DNA of 64,000 nt from Branchiostoma floridae (GCF_000003815.2 NC_049992.1:15947052-16011051), one strand, 5' to 3'. Positions 37,501-51,429 are shown, counted from the stretch's first letter. The notes: generated by a model not told the origin, from the sequence alone. Made by a program: numbers and translations.

Positions 37501-38027
37501 ACGAATTGCTTCCCGGTCATTGGGCAGCACCTGGCCCTTTGGCACGATTCAGGATCAGATCTATAATGTGGGTGGCGGGAATTCTTGGACGGATACGAAG
37601 CGGAAAGTCGGTAGTCGAACATCGAGAAGCAAATGATACTTTTGTTTAAGTTGATGGAGCTCTTGTTTGAGTAGACTATACAACTATCTGACTATGAACT
37701 GCTGATTCAATTTGGCTACATATCTGACGACATGCGGGCCGGACTGGCTGGTGCGGCTACATTATCACCAAGATCATGTTTGCCTTCCAGACGCTAAACT
37801 GTGTGCACTTGGACATGAATATCGATCGGAGCTTATCTCACAAGGACATCAGTGGGAGGTGCAGGCCCGAGCCGGAAAAGTAGATCGAGGGCTGACAAGC
37901 TGTTGGCCATTCCTGTGTCACACAGAGATGGGATGCACCTGGGAGGGGGTGCAGCGAGCAGCAGCAGACAGGAGAAGTTGGAGGACAATGACGGCCCACC
38001 TCAGCGAAGACTGATATGCGGCAAGGA
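28501..38027. other. 9.5 kb with no supported gene
   Basis: No recognisable domain in any frame; the longest frame is 120 codons (31558-31920 plus), with no family resemblance. A diverged duplication lies at about 30830-30918 and 31013-31104 (shared ttttacgacg and gtaaagaaat words). An 11-base G run is at 33558-33568. If the exon at 51.3 kb belongs to copy 1, this is intron. Confidence 0.45.
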
Positions 38028-38171
38028 TGAGTGAGTGAGTGAGTGAGTGAGTGAGTGAGTGAGTGAGTGAGTGAGTGAGTGGGTGGGTGAGTGAGTGAGT
38101 GAGTGAGTGAGTGAGTGAGTGAGTGAGTGAGTGAGTGAGTGAGTGAGTGAGTGAGTGAGTGAGTGAGTGAG
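38028..38171. repeat. GTGA tetranucleotide microsatellite
   Basis: About 36 tandem copies of gtga with one interruption (gggtgggtga near 38080-38090). Minus-strand frames read as Thr-His-Ser-Leu repeats and are not a gene. Confidence 0.98.
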
Positions 38172-38845
38172 ACACACACATCATCAACGGCCGCTGATCT
38201 GACATCCTTTTGATAGTAGTCCCACTCTGTGGAAATGTACATTGAAATGAAGATGTAGTTTAGTCCCTGGAAAAGCCCCAGCCTAATGTGTCATAGATTT
38301 TTTGGGCTATGACAAAAAAGGTTCCCTGTGCTGAGGACCTCAACAAATTCATTCACATTGCACACGTCTCTCACCATGCAACCAGACGTAAACCAGTTCC
38401 TTTCACCTGCAAGAATACAGAATACCCCCAAATACTAAGACATTACAGTCGTATCTTAGACTACCGTGTCCTGCGATGCTTCATATTATGCCAGCATGTT
38501 TCCACCAAAAGCATGTCAAAGTCTGAGGCCGAATGATTGTATCAAAACCACTGTGACCCGCCATACATTATATCATGTACATGTACACTGTGCATTAATT
38601 TCAACCTGTTGACAATATCTCTGACTGCGTATCAGCTCCTAATATAAAAATATCCCACAATCAAACTCACACGTAAAAGACTGCGCTGTACCGCCCTTCC
38701 ATTTGCCTTTCAACAGACAAATCCAATATACAAGCTGTCCTATGCTCCACCATGCAATCCAATCTTTGCCCTCAAACATTCATCTTCCACGCATTCCCTC
38801 GTTGCCACGACATTTTAATGATGAATCATGTTTTCAAATACTAGT
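38172..38845. other. No gene seen
   Basis: AT-rich single-copy-looking sequence. A 75-codon plus-strand frame at 38309-38536 has no recognisable features. Confidence 0.4.
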
Positions 38846-39025
38846 AAGGCCTCCATTCCACTAGACGGCCATCGCGCTGTGATCTCACTAAGGCCTGAAT
38901 TGGATTTGTGCAAGGCCCAACAGCAAAATGCACAAAGCGTTAAAATTCGTTTTTATCTGTGAAATTCGTTGCGAGTTCTGGAACTCGAGTGGTTGCAGTG
39001 AGGTCTACACACTAGCGGGATGGAG
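38846..39025. mobile_element. MITE-like foldback (family B, shorter)
   Basis: The left end carries ctccattccactagacggcc, then atcgcgctgtgatctcact. The right end has cactagcgggatggag as the imperfect reverse complement. The shared core is at 38915-38975 (agcaaaatgcacaaagcgtt, aattcgtt, ttcgttgcgag). About 180 bp. Confidence 0.65.
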
Positions 39026-39911
39026 ATGCATGACGTAACCAAGCAAAGTGATTTTTGATGTTGGTACCTATCTAATTACAAACAAACGAAAAATAACCAT
39101 GTGAATATCCAACTTTGAGAGAATGTATTGATTCAAAGCACGCCTTAGAGTCGATCTTTGTGGTTTTAGTACAAGCCAACTTCTACATACGATCATTACA
39201 TTGTGCTTTGACATGGACTCTGTTTAGTTATAGGATAGGTTCAATCGCTAACTTTACGGTTACACACAACGTATATTAAGTAATCATGTTGTATTTCCAT
39301 TACAAGAAACGTTGAACATAGGAGAATCCACGGGCATTACTAAATATCCACCTGTCTCATCGTGAGTGGAAACGTTCCGAAACATTTATCTCTGTTGGCA
39401 TGAAATGATGTTCTTAACGTATGTGACGTCTCCTGGATAAATCTCAAGACGCAGCAGAATGATGTTTGGGATTACAAACCGACCCATTAAGGCTTATGTC
39501 GCGGATGTGGACGAGACAAGGTATTAGCGCCAGTCCCCACAGTTTCCTCGGGAAGCGACAGAGCTGCTCTTATTTCTGACTTTTTTTCTGAGTCTGAGTG
39601 GCACAGAGCTCCATTATCCATGTCGTACTCGTTACGTAGATAGAATCAGACTTGTTGTAAGAACTTGAAAGGGGACATTAGCTTTGCCGGTACGCCACCA
39701 TCCATCATTGGACGAGATGGCTGTCATGCTCTAGCCTTTCATCCAGTGGTGATGGTTGTGTGGTAACTTTGTACATGCAGAATAAACAACATTGATTTGG
39801 ATCGTCCTTGACTCGCGCTTCGCTATTATCATTTCGTGCGTTGAATAATGGTGTTGACCTTGTCCACCGTTAGGGAATGAACACATCCGGAAGGGTGAAG
39901 TAACTGACACA
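39026..39911. other. No gene seen
   Basis: No frame over 80 codons and no repeat that I could recognise. Confidence 0.4.
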
Positions 39912-40234
39912 GGACATTGTAGTTTTCTTTTGCACAACAAGGTATTCTCGCCTGCTGACGTTTTCATGCCACTCAGTCATCTTTCTCATGGCTTCTAACT
40001 GGAGTTCAGCTTTTCGCCGCTACATGTAGCCGATGTAGGTGGCGCTTTTGCAGCGAGAAAACAATCCCCAGACGTGGCTAAGTTTACATCCCCCTCGTCC
40101 TGGTTTATCACTGGGATTGACTTCCTTATTCAGACTTTTTCTGCCTGTCTTTTTCAGTCTGTGTGATGCCTGACAGGTATCGAAACATCAGCAGGTGAGA
40201 ATTACTGGCTGTGTAAAAGAAAACTACAATATCC
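39912..40234. mobile_element. Foldback element with about 60-bp terminal repeats
   Basis: The left end ggacattgtagttttctttt, then attctcgcctgctgacgttt, matches the reverse complement of the right end (aaacatcagcaggtgagaat, then aaaagaaaactacaatatcc). The element is about 323 bp with no coding capacity, so it would be non-autonomous. No clear target-site duplication was found. Confidence 0.75.
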
Positions 40235-43200
40235 TATGATCTACCAACCTGATGAGATTATTTTTGTAAATAACTGGCACAATATGATTCCGACCAAATG
40301 TGTCTAGAATTCTTTTTAGCATTAGTCTTCAATGAAGGGTGTTACTGGCATATAAGATCAAAGCAGTAGACGAGAAACTAGTAGAGCCCATACAAAACAG
40401 ACAATGTATACAGACGGACAAGATTTCAGTCACACCTGTCGACGTCTATCTTTCTATCTATGATGAACACCACTGGGGATAATAGTTGCGGAGAAAGGAG
40501 GTCAAGCAAAGCCCACCATCGGCTGAGACCGATCTGCAATCGATCTGTTTATCAAAGGGAAGCCAACACAATGTTGAAAATGAATTGTATCTCGCAAAAC
40601 GTTGCGGATATCTTTAAACTTCCTTCACTATTCTATTTACCCGACAATTCATCCGTGTATTCATCCATTCATCTATTATTCACCTTTCTTAATTAGTATT
40701 CCACCTTTGGTTATCAGTCTGTGTCATCGGTATCTATTGTCTTCTTTATTTATCATCATTTTGAATCACTGCCACGAGAAGCCGCTACAAGGCATTGCCT
40801 ACCATGGTACCATTTACATACATGATGCTGTAAACTTCGTCTCCAATGGCTATAGCGGTTGACACCAATGATAACCATTGGTTCATATTAGTAGCCGGCA
40901 TTTTGCTGAGGAGAAATGTCTGACAATCGCGACTGGTATCTTATCCAGACTTCCTGTTGAAGGAAACTACATATCTTGAACTGCCCTCTTAGGATGTACG
41001 TTAACCCAGACGGGTGGAAATCGTGTTTGATAAAATTAAACAAACAACAGCAACTAGATTTTTTATATTTGTCGTTTTCTATGTTTTGTACTATATTCAT
41101 TTAAATGAGAAACTAGTATGTTTATTGAAAACAATGTAACGACACTTAAGTTAACTTCATGGCTATCATTGGAAATCAGAGAAGCGAAAAAACAGTTAAC
41201 TTCAATTACTTTAATTCCATTTCAAGCTAATATGTAATTGCCTTGCATCGTAGCCAGGTATCTAAACGTATTACAGTAACTTGGTGAAACAATTACGTTA
41301 ACATATCATGCTTCAAAGAAAACAAAGAGCAAATGTGTGCATAGATGAAGCTGATGAAATAAATAAATCAAGATTCAATACATTGATGAACAGAAGAGTT
41401 TTGATAATGGTATACATCAGGTGCCACATCTAGAGCTTAACTACGCTAGAAGAAATGACGCAAGCCCGAGCTTAAGTCTTCATGTCGCTTATTTGTTGGA
41501 CTTAAGAGTGTTCAAAACCACTTGCATTGGGTTGGACCATGTCTTTGCTCCGAAGTTAAACATAAGAACAGACCATATCGACTATGACCTGATGAAACTA
41601 TTAACAGAACCTAAGACAAGGGTAAAGTTAAAGTTGTACAGATAGCATAGTCTTAATTCTACCATTTGAGTCTATCCTAGGTTTGACACTAGGCGTGACG
41701 GATTGCCCCATGGTGCTGATGTCAATAGTGTAATATTTATGACATATGTGCACACACATACTCAAGTGGCTTTGGTCTATCGATTTTGATGGGACAATGG
41801 ATTGTCCATGTATGATGTATGGCTCCTGCCCTCATGAGATCCCAATTTCTGACCCTGTCCATCGTAGGCCATTTATCACTTGGCAAAGGTCTTGGGCTGG
41901 AAAACGAGAACGCCTAGCCAGCCGGAATAGCTGGAGGGTTTCTCGTCTGCAAACCCATATAAGCGCTGCCCTTTTATATAGTCTTTTTGTGCCTGTCTTA
42001 TCCTACCAATGCTGAAATAATTCAAGAAAAATTGCCTGTTATGTTACAGTGGTGGACTAAAATATTAATACTCGGGTGATCTCAGCTTGCCCTTTGCCTC
42101 CGTGGCCTTTTCAGCTACCTTTAACTATTGCTGTTCTATATGTGAACCTTTATAACCTTTGACGGTCCCCTGGAGGTGTTCCTGTGCATCACAGAGTCCC
42201 GCAATGATAGGTGGATTCCAGCACGGCAAATGTACAACGATGTACGTCAGGGAGCCACAGAAACTAATGGGTACCAGACTAATCACATACCCATCAGCCT
42301 TACAGTGGCTGAGCTAATGGCTATTCCATTTGAACAGTTGACAGGGGACTTAAGCCTAGGGACTGGGGCGAAGGACACTGTACATTTGTAATTGAAATGA
42401 AGGCGAGAGTATACAACGCGTATTCCCAAGGTCAGTAAAATCTTCAACTCTGCTAATGGACAAACTCTGAGAAAACTTTTAAATATTCTTAACGACGTCT
42501 CTGTGCAAAACATTTCTGAAGGACTTTCTATGATGGTGATGACTGGTTTATTCAACAAGTACAAGCCTCGTAGCAGCTCTAAGACTAAATGTACAGGCAA
42601 GTTTACAAGTAAAATGTGATATTATACTATTTGCACGTTATTCAGTAAGGCCACCATGTAGTAAATGGGGCTCTTCGTGAACCTAACAGCATTAGCTTTT
42701 TCTGACCGATAGACTTTCAACCTGACCAGCATGCTAATTTTCCCAACGTCAAATCTTGTTTTCCTCTTCAAACATGCAGTACTCTAACTTCGTCTGTGTG
42801 GACTCCAAATTACAGTATGCGCGATACCACAGCCGAGTAAACTGAAGTGCAGCTCTGGCCTTCTGCCAACTCATTGACCTATGCGTTTGAAGATGCCCTA
42901 CAAGATGTCTGGAGCATGACTTTTAGTAGTGGGGTAGTTTACATGAATTTTTGATCGCACACTGTAAAGAGTGTAGTTAAGCCACTTTGAGTAGTTTGTT
43001 ATGAGCACCCATTCTGACAACAATTATCTGCGTCTTCAACTTTGTACGCACATCGTCTTTTGCATCATCTTATAGATCTGTATCTCTTTAGTTTTTATAC
43101 CGCACTTCTGTGTAGCACATGCACATAACTACCACACGGTGTAAAAGATACGTTGTAATAGTCTCTTTGTATGGAGGCTATTACCAGGACCCTTTGTGAT

Positions 43201-46200
43201 ATACATATGGGAGACATTTTACGTGGCTGCTAGATATGCTAGATACCCGATTTCCGTAACTTAACATCAGACCGATTCTTATCTATCTGACAATGTTTGG
43301 GAACCTGAAATTCACAATTACAGTAAGTACAATCCAACAAAGGATGAGCTTGCTGGTTTATGGTGTAATATAGACAGAGTACAATGGTAAAGCCATCAAA
43401 GGCACTGGAAAACCTCCAACTCTATCTGATTCACTCAGCAGACCTCCTACCCCACGCCATGCACCATCTGCCCCAGCATACACGTGATTGTGAACGATAA
43501 AGGTATAGCTGCGGGAAGCGATAACTATTGTGTAATGGTCAGGAGGCCGGCTAGGCTATATGGTGCCAGAAGAAGGGCAGGGGGAGACTGGGGTCAGTCA
43601 GGGGTGAATAGGATAGAGTTCTAGTGGTATCAAACAAAGATCGATCTGTCGCAGGACAATGACTTTTTGCACAATGGGATTGAAAGATATACGATACTCC
43701 TTTTTCATAGCATGTAGCGTTGGCCTCAAGAAATACAATCCACTGACATATTCATGGCACCCTTGCTCCCTTTGTTACTTTCCTGTCAGCTCTTTACAAT
43801 CAGTTATGATTCAACCAAGTTTGGAATTTTGATTGATTTGATGCACCAGGCAATTCTATTGTTTTCCTCCGTGCGAAGGTTCGAGAAAAGTGCAGGGGCA
43901 AGTGGCTCCCAACCTCTGAAGTCTGAATCGTTACTTCGCTGACACAAATGGGAAAGTTCCGTGCTATAATAGATGTCAGAGTTACCAGTGAGAAGTTGGG
44001 CGCGACGTTGCCTGCGGACCTCCAGATCCATCAATGACCGGTGCGCTGCTAGCATCGCTTCGTGAGTTCTAACAATAGTTCTAAAATCTCACGTGAGGAT
44101 TCTTGATCGATTTGCCGATATTGATCCACCAGCGATCATTCACAAATTGGTCACTTGCGAATTCTGCCCATATGTTTATCTCCTCGTGAATCCGTTGATC
44201 AGCTTAGGGCATGGAACAGAGATTGAAGAGTTGTGAGTGATGACGTCGATCGTTCCCTCTGGTGTGATTTACAATGAGCAATGGGCATCAAGCTGGTAAC
44301 ACGGGTCATTGGAATCAACCCACAGACAGGCCTGTTACTAAATTTACGAGCAAACAGCAACATCATTATAGCTTTCAGTAAGGAAGACATACGTACATCA
44401 GGCAATGTGGGACTTAACTTGTTATGGTAGAGGAGGCAGTATTGCAATATCTATGGGAGTAGCTGGGGCGGCACAGAAAGGACAACGAGAGAGGAATGAG
44501 ATTTCAAGCGCAGAGTTCAATCGTAGTTGCTGACCATTAAACATGGATTCACTATCATGAGAGAAGTACTTGTCATGCGACACACCCACGTATCATCTGA
44601 ATAAACTCAAACGTCCGGCTCATCCGTCCTACTTTGTCTAACGCTAATAGATATTTCCTAGTACGGCCATTTAACTTCCCCCAATCGACATCTTCTTCTC
44701 GCGTGAGTGATGATCACAAAACCTCAATCAACGAAAGGTCTAATTAAATCCTGCATGGTGACAAATTGCAGCCAATTGACCTAAAAAGAAGAAATTTGAA
44801 TCAAATAGCAGGACGAGGGATTCTCGTCTTTCAATTACTTCTGAAAAATGTTGTTACCAGCACCTCCTCGCATTGCCGTGACTTTGCCGAGTTTCTTCTC
44901 AACTTTAACGTTTTCCTTCTGAATAAGGATTTCAATCACGTTTTCGTTTGGGCCCAATAACGAGACCTGTGAGGATGCAACAAGCTCGGGTCTGACCGCA
45001 CTGCTACAACGATGCCTTCATGTCAAGCTGGGAAACAATCTAACGAGCATAGTTCTGTTGAGTCGAACTTACAAGGACCTTTGCTTGCTCTGCAATCGTG
45101 CTTCCAGTGGAGAATTTTCTTGCTATTTGTTTTGCTTTGTCAATATTTGAAAATGACCTGCAATACCCCCATTACGGGATGAACTTGCTCATTGATTTCA
45201 CATAGGTCATTATTGTCTATGGTTTTGACTGACCAAGTAGCTTATGACAAGTAACAAGGGAATGGAGATCAACGGGGTTCGGACGCTGTGCGATGGCAAG
45301 CATAAGACTAGCTTGCACTACTCGGGAAGTGGACAAAGTTTTAACTTGGAACTTAACTTCATGATACACTGAGATCAGAATCCATTTTTGTCGCTGAGCT
45401 AGACACCTTGCTCAAAGGCAGCGAAAATAGCCGAACTCTGATCTAAACGCAGGGGTGATACAATCAGATTCCAGGGGCTCGCTGGAAATGACTTTCACGC
45501 CCAATAAAGGGAAGTTGGCGACATGTAGACGGGACCATCCATTCGGCAATATAGCAACAGTATGTCTTGCTGTGCGGACTAATCCTTAAATAACTCATTG
45601 CCAATCCGTTTCATCTATTTTGTCGCGACCTTTGGCTCTCTGTGAGTTGAGCACAGAACATGCAGCAACAGCAAAAAGGCTGATCTATAGTAAAGTTTTC
45701 TTTCGTCATTTTGAAAGAGTAGAGTAATGCAGAAATGTGATTTAAACTTTGAGTGGAAGGAATTGGTTGACAACAATTGATAATACCTCATGCAATAGAT
45801 GTGGTGGTAGGGAATGTTGATGGTTTCAGATTAGTATTAGACGTCTTGTAATTTTTGTTTTCATATGGCTGTATTTAACTCGATAGGATATGGATGTACT
45901 GTAAAATATATCATTCATTCCTTGATGCCGTGGCAGAAGTAGGTGCGGAAGTAGTAAGACATGAAAAGTATCGCCATACCAGCTTATTACAACGGAATAG
46001 TCCATCCATAACAAAAGTAACGAGAATGTGTTGTTACAGATACGTGATTACCATGATGGCTATCCAGCCCATTAGGGCATGGACCTTAGATAAAGGCCAC
46101 TCTTTCATTCCATTAAGATAAAATAAAATGTAACAGGGTATATGGATCCATCAAAATCAAATATATGGATGACGAGGTAGCTGACAATCATGCCATGAAG

Positions 46201-47156
46201 TATCACACCGCCCTCCGGCATAACACGAAGCCGTGCATTATCCTAGTCATTCTCAAAGATGTCACGCCTTGGGGGATTGGTTCTTGAACGGATGTGTACC
46301 TAACGGTTCGGCGAAAAACCCTTTTTACGTTACCGTGTAATGAAACTTTCCCGATATGTGAGGAAAAGGCAAATGAGCATCGTAAACTGGTAATGACTTT
46401 TCCCCCCAAAGGCATGGTCAGAGTGCATTTGCAACTTAAACACCAATGTAAGGAAACAGGGGAGGATATTGCACTGGGAGCAGGAGCCATGCTCTATATT
46501 CCTCCCACACTCGCAAGCAATTTATGCCAATTTTGAGATAAGCCCTAATAAAGGACGGCCACATTCACACTTTTAAAACAAGGTTACCTCCTTGACGTCA
46601 TAACGTAATATCAATATCAGGGGATACGTCAAAGGCAATTCAAATGAATCTATGATATCAGTATGCTTCGGTTGGCATTCTCACGGCTAGGACCAGAATT
46701 ATGGTCAAGGTCCCTGTGAGGTTACAGAACACCGACATAGGCAGTCCCTCATCCGGGTGGCCATCACATGAGAATAGCCTCCCTAGCGCTGCCTTAATCC
46801 GGGTAATACATGTGATAACCCGTAATGCTCGCTACAAATCCACCCTTTCCCCACAGACGTGTACGACATACAGGCTGATGACAATTCCAAGCCTTCTAGG
46901 CCCGAACTCCCTATTTATAACTTCAAATGATATCTCCGAATGAGCCGGAGGGAAATTACACTGCTTCCCACCAGAATAACCTTCTGGTCTCGATGGTCTT
47001 TCTTTCTTTTCCCAGGGTATTTTTCTACCATAAGAAACTATGCAAACATGATTTACACTTGGGTGACATTTGCATCCAATCCTTAGAAATTAGTGAATTG
47101 ATATGTTCAACCAGTTTTTCTAGTTAGCTGTACTTGTATTGGATTGTTCTGCAAGT
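40235..47156. other. 6.9 kb with no supported gene
   Basis: Only short open frames (105 codons or fewer) without recognisable domains. This may be first-intron sequence of copy 1. Confidence 0.4.
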
Positions 47157-47512
47157 TCATTCTAGTGACGTTGAAGAAGAGTGATGGATGTCACTCTGAA
47201 GGTAAATCTCCGTTTTTATACAGTTGTAGAGATTGAATTGGATTTGAAAATGGTCTTTCTTGTTCTTTCCAGAATTTGTCGATTTGGAAAACTCTTTCAT
47301 CATTTGAAAAAGAAAAGGCAGTTCCCCTTGCCTGGACTGACAACGGTTAACAATCGATTTAATGTTAAGAATAAGAATGTTACACACTGTTTCAAGAAAT
47401 GACCTCCTACATCTTTTCATAATTTCAATTACATCTCTTACAGAGTAATGGTTAACAATGATAAAGAAATTCATAAAGAAAATGTCGTCTCTTTTTTCCC
47501 CTACAAATCCAC

Positions 47513-47815
47513 TCACACTCCCCAATGAGTAATTTTGCCCACATTTACTGCGATTCCTTCTGCGGCCTGCAGAGACCGCTTCAATTTGTAGCTGGCGACG
47601 TGCGAAGCATGTTGCACCAATTTCAAGAACCCATTTGGCCAGTTCGTGATTGCAATACACCTTCCTCCAATTTGTGTCACTTCTTCTTCAGCTCGGTACG
47701 CGGAATTCGCAAACCGTAATTGCAGCACTTCACTTTCCAGATAAAGAGAAAAGTAGATGATTACAGCAAGAAAGCTTAACTCCATTTTTCTGCTGCGAAG
47801 ATGGTGACCACCTGT
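47513..47815 (-). CDS. Candidate small secreted protein (weak)
   Basis: A minus-strand frame begins after a good acceptor (tttgtgtcacag). It contains an ATG followed by a hydrophobic leader (MELSFLAVIIYFSLYLES), then about 72 residues with one Cys and a dibasic KLKRS. A possible donor (gtaaat) occurs before the frame's end. An overlapping 167-codon minus frame (47157-47660) is the longest in the window, but its composition is not protein-like. I recognise no family, and a chance open frame is quite possible. Confidence 0.2.
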   Translation of the reverse strand, partial: TGGHHLRSRKMELSFLAVIIYFSLYLESEVLQLRFANSAYRAEEEVTQIGGRCIAITNWPNGFLKLVQHASHVASYKLKRSLQAAEGIAVNVGKITHWGV

Positions 47816-47830
47816 GACACAAAATACCAC

Positions 47831-50800
47831 TTAAGCGTCTTAGTCCTAGAGCGCTAAAAGCAAGACGAAAGTTTCTATGCCTCCAAAGACTTATTTCCTT
47901 GTGACCTTTATTGATAAAAATGGTCGAAAAGTATCAGGTTGCAAGTTGTAAAGCGCCATTCTTGCCCTAGCGCATTAGTAAGGGCCGTATCACTGACGCG
48001 GGTGCAGCTTTTAGGTCAGCCATTAAAGGGACCCCATACTTTTATGTGTCTCCAAATGCGTACATGTCGTTTGTCACCACCGAAAGTAATTTCAGGTGTC
48101 TACTTGCACGTCTGTGCAGAAGCTTAGAAGCATTCGATGGTATTAAAGTGAACAACAGGAAAGTATACTTTTCTAACATGTTTGTACGCATTCCTGTACA
48201 CCTCTTGTTTCAATCTCTAATTCTACATGTCTACGCATCTGCGTCCATTCTAGAATACATTATTATTTAAAGAAAATTCACCAGCTGTATAAAAGAAACA
48301 TTTAGTTATATCAACTAAAGGAAGATTTTACAACATGGAAGGCAGTTAATCTTCTAATAGAGACAGGCGCCCAGTTTTTCACCTTTAAAATCAAACCACA
48401 AGTGTGTCTTTTTAATAGCTACGATTTCTTCATTAAGAAGCGCATACATTTTGAGCCGACTCCATCTCATAACTTGTACGTTGTTTAGTGACAAGTCAAG
48501 CGGACATATCCCTATTACTCAATGCAAGTGAAAAGCACGCTTTCTCACCTGTACATTCATATTCTGGAGTTTGTATGGTTCAGCATCCCATAGTTTTTCA
48601 TCCCCTTGACCCGACCGACCTTTCCTGTTCACTGCACGACTTAGGCTATAATTGAAGTTAGGCAAGATTCCTCTTGTGTTTTATGTTTCTAGATATAATG
48701 TTTTGCCCCACTTCGAGACATACCAAAGTACGTACAGCCGCTAGAGAACATAAGGAATGCTTTTAATTCTTTTCCTCGCGCTATTTCCTCCCATGGTCAT
48801 CATTTAAGTCATGTTCATATCTCTTTGGTTGTCTTACCGCGGATGGCTGCTGCCTAGACCCATCAGGAGATGATAGAACAATCCTTCTTCTCTTGTCTAG
48901 TGGTGCAGAACAATAGACACTTTGCATGTAAATGTTGATAACCAGCTATTTTCTCACCTCTTCAAGAAAGTTAAGGAAGTAATACTTATATATCTTCCTC
49001 TTCGGCGGGCTGCAGCCAAATTGATCAATTTACTTATCGTTTCTGCAGTGCAAACGTTAGACTCGTCAGTTAAGTTAATCCTAAAGATATGACTTATTGC
49101 ATGTAAAACCATTCTGTAGTACTAGTATGTCCCAAGATGCCTGCCTCTATCATTGTTCTTGCTTTCTTTTGCTGTAAATTGTATTACGCACAACTTCCGC
49201 AATTATACAATAAACGTAATGACTTAAGGTGACAAGTCGCTCTCCAAAGAAAGCAATTAGGGAGCAAATTCTAATTAAAACAAGACGACTGAGACGCGAA
49301 GTTATTAGACTGGAGCATTAGCATGCACTAATTGATTTTCCGTGCAGACATGTGGGTACGCAGGAGGCTTTCATCCGACCTTATGGGGCATTTGAAGTTA
49401 CCAGAAACGAAAGGAAGTTTTTATTCGCTACTTCGTTCAGCTAAAAAATTCTACTCAGCCTTGCCATGCTTCGTTAAAAGTAAAACACGGTATGGTGAGG
49501 GTTTAATTCTCTTACTTGCGCTGTTTCGCGTCTTGGTCGATAAGCATGAGTCATAGGTTATGCCCCTACATTCTCATCCCGGGAGGAACCGCCACTTTGT
49601 TTGGGGGCGCCAAGCTTTCCAAAAGACAGGGATTGTCTCAAAACTTCCCGCCTGTCCTAAATGAAATCTGTCTTTCACAAAACGTGTTCTGTATAATATG
49701 GTAACACCACTCACGCAGGCGGATACAATGATGTGTTCTCATTACACGTACGTCTCTAAAGGTACAGACACGGTGGTCTACTTACAAATTCGATCCAGGC
49801 AATCCTTCAAGAACGTCAGGTGAAGAAATGAAGTGGTTCAGCAAATAATGGCGCAAGGGTAAAAATCGAATATCACCCGCCTGTTGATAAATGGTGCCCG
49901 TGACATGTAATAGAGCAATACGTGATGAAACCTTCTAAAGTCCGTATTTTATGATAGACTTGATATTTTATAAGCCAAGTGGCTGTTGTGCATCTTTCTT
50001 GTTTCACATGGGACCATTTTGCGAGCACACAATGTCTCTTTTAGACCGCCAATGGCGCACCACAGGTTGTCACCTTCGGTGGTTGATTGATTGCAGAGAT
50101 GTAATAAGGTTTTTGTTCTGCATTATGGTCTCCCCTGTCAGTGATCGATATTTCACGAGTATTAATCTGGTATTATATTTTTAGCACAAGTAGCAATAGA
50201 AGGCAAGAGGCTTGCATAGCTGTATAACTCATGTAGCCGTACGCACATATGGTTTTCGTAGACGTTTTCCGTCCTGAAATAATTTCCAGAAACATGGGAA
50301 GAATTATCTTTCTATCTTAAGATAAAGGTATAGCCTACCTCATATTTAGAGTCTCAGATGTTTAGGATGACCAAAATATTTTTTCTGGTCAGCGTACGTA
50401 GAGTGCAAAGGTCTACTTACACCAGATCCCTCCTGTCACATTTTGATGAATTCATGTGATATAAAATGAAATTTTCAAATATGAAAGAATATCAATCCAT
50501 TGTTTTAGGGCTAATTACTTGCCATAACTCTTTTTCCGTTTTAAGGTTCTTATCTACGACAACTTAATACACAGAAAGAGCAAAGGCTACATCAGAAATC
50601 GAATGAGCTATCTGTTAGCATCATTTCAACATGTTGCCTTTTGGAGTATTTTGTTTGAACAGTTGACGTGATGAAAGTAATAGATTTGTTTTTGCCCATT
50701 ATTATTGCGTGTTTTACACTCAACAATATCAGCGACACTTAAGTGAGAATGACGTGAACGGATGAACATTTGCCATGATATGATTCGATGTATTATTGCA

Positions 50801-51318
50801 GGTCGATCATGCATTAACACACACGTGCTGAGCGTGACAGCATCCAATAAAGCATTGATCAGCACTGAATCATTTATTTTACACGGTGTTTGATTGTTAA
50901 TCATATTTCATAACGCTTCCCTTCTACCTTATCTTATCTTCCTGGGCAAACAATCTGTAAAAGGTCCCTCGTGTCTTTAGTATTATTTTGTCTTGTGGTG
51001 ATGTTTGAATACGGACAGACAATGACGACGGGAAAAGTGACTGGCTTTGTAAAGGTTGTACGAAGGAGAAGAAACAATGACAGAATTATAGGCCGATATC
51101 TTATACCTCTCACGTCGTCGATGCATACTACATGGAACCATCCCTCATATATACCGGTAGACAGTTATTTCCTCAGAGACCGTCGAGTATTGCGCGGATC
51201 TGACGGAATCAGCCGAGGATATGCATTGACACCTGGGGGCACCGTCAGTACGTTAAGGAATTTGAAACACCATGAAGAAATGTATTCATCTTGACTTAAG
51301 ATACTGACTGAGACTTAC
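47831..51318. other. No supported gene
   Basis: Short frames only. A 107-codon plus-strand frame ending at 51294 starts with GTG and not ATG, and has no recognisable domain. Confidence 0.4.
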
Positions 51319-51388
51319 CGAAGTTGTGCTGGGTTACGAAGACAGCCAGTCGGAGAAACAGCACCACGTAAGGCCGGGATGGAGTCAT
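51319..51388 (-). CDS. Signal-peptide first exon, possibly of copy 1
   Basis: ATG at 51386-51388 starts 23 codons with a hydrophobic core (YVVLFLRLAVFV) plus one base, then a strong gtaagt donor, so the intron is phase 1. Joined to the copy 1 V exon it makes FGCWAQA, a good signal-peptidase site, and the total coding length becomes a multiple of three. It is on the right strand and upstream. The 28-kb distance, the gap at 27.6 kb and the absence of a transcript leave the link unproven. It could instead start an unrelated secreted protein. Confidence 0.55.
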
Positions 51389-51429
51389 CGTGAGGGGTGA
51401 GGGAACGAGGAAGAAATAAGAAAGTCAAG

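Noticed and set aside
37838-38242. A 134-codon minus-strand frame
   Set aside because: Most of it is the GTGA microsatellite read as Thr-His-Ser-Leu repeats.
47157-47660. The longest open frame of the window, 167 codons, minus strand
   Set aside because: Composition is not protein-like, no domain is recognisable, and it overlaps a better (still weak) candidate in another frame.
50971-51294. A 107-codon plus-strand frame with an apparent signal peptide
   Set aside because: The apparent start is GTG, the first ATG falls after the hydrophobic part, and there is no splice or family support.
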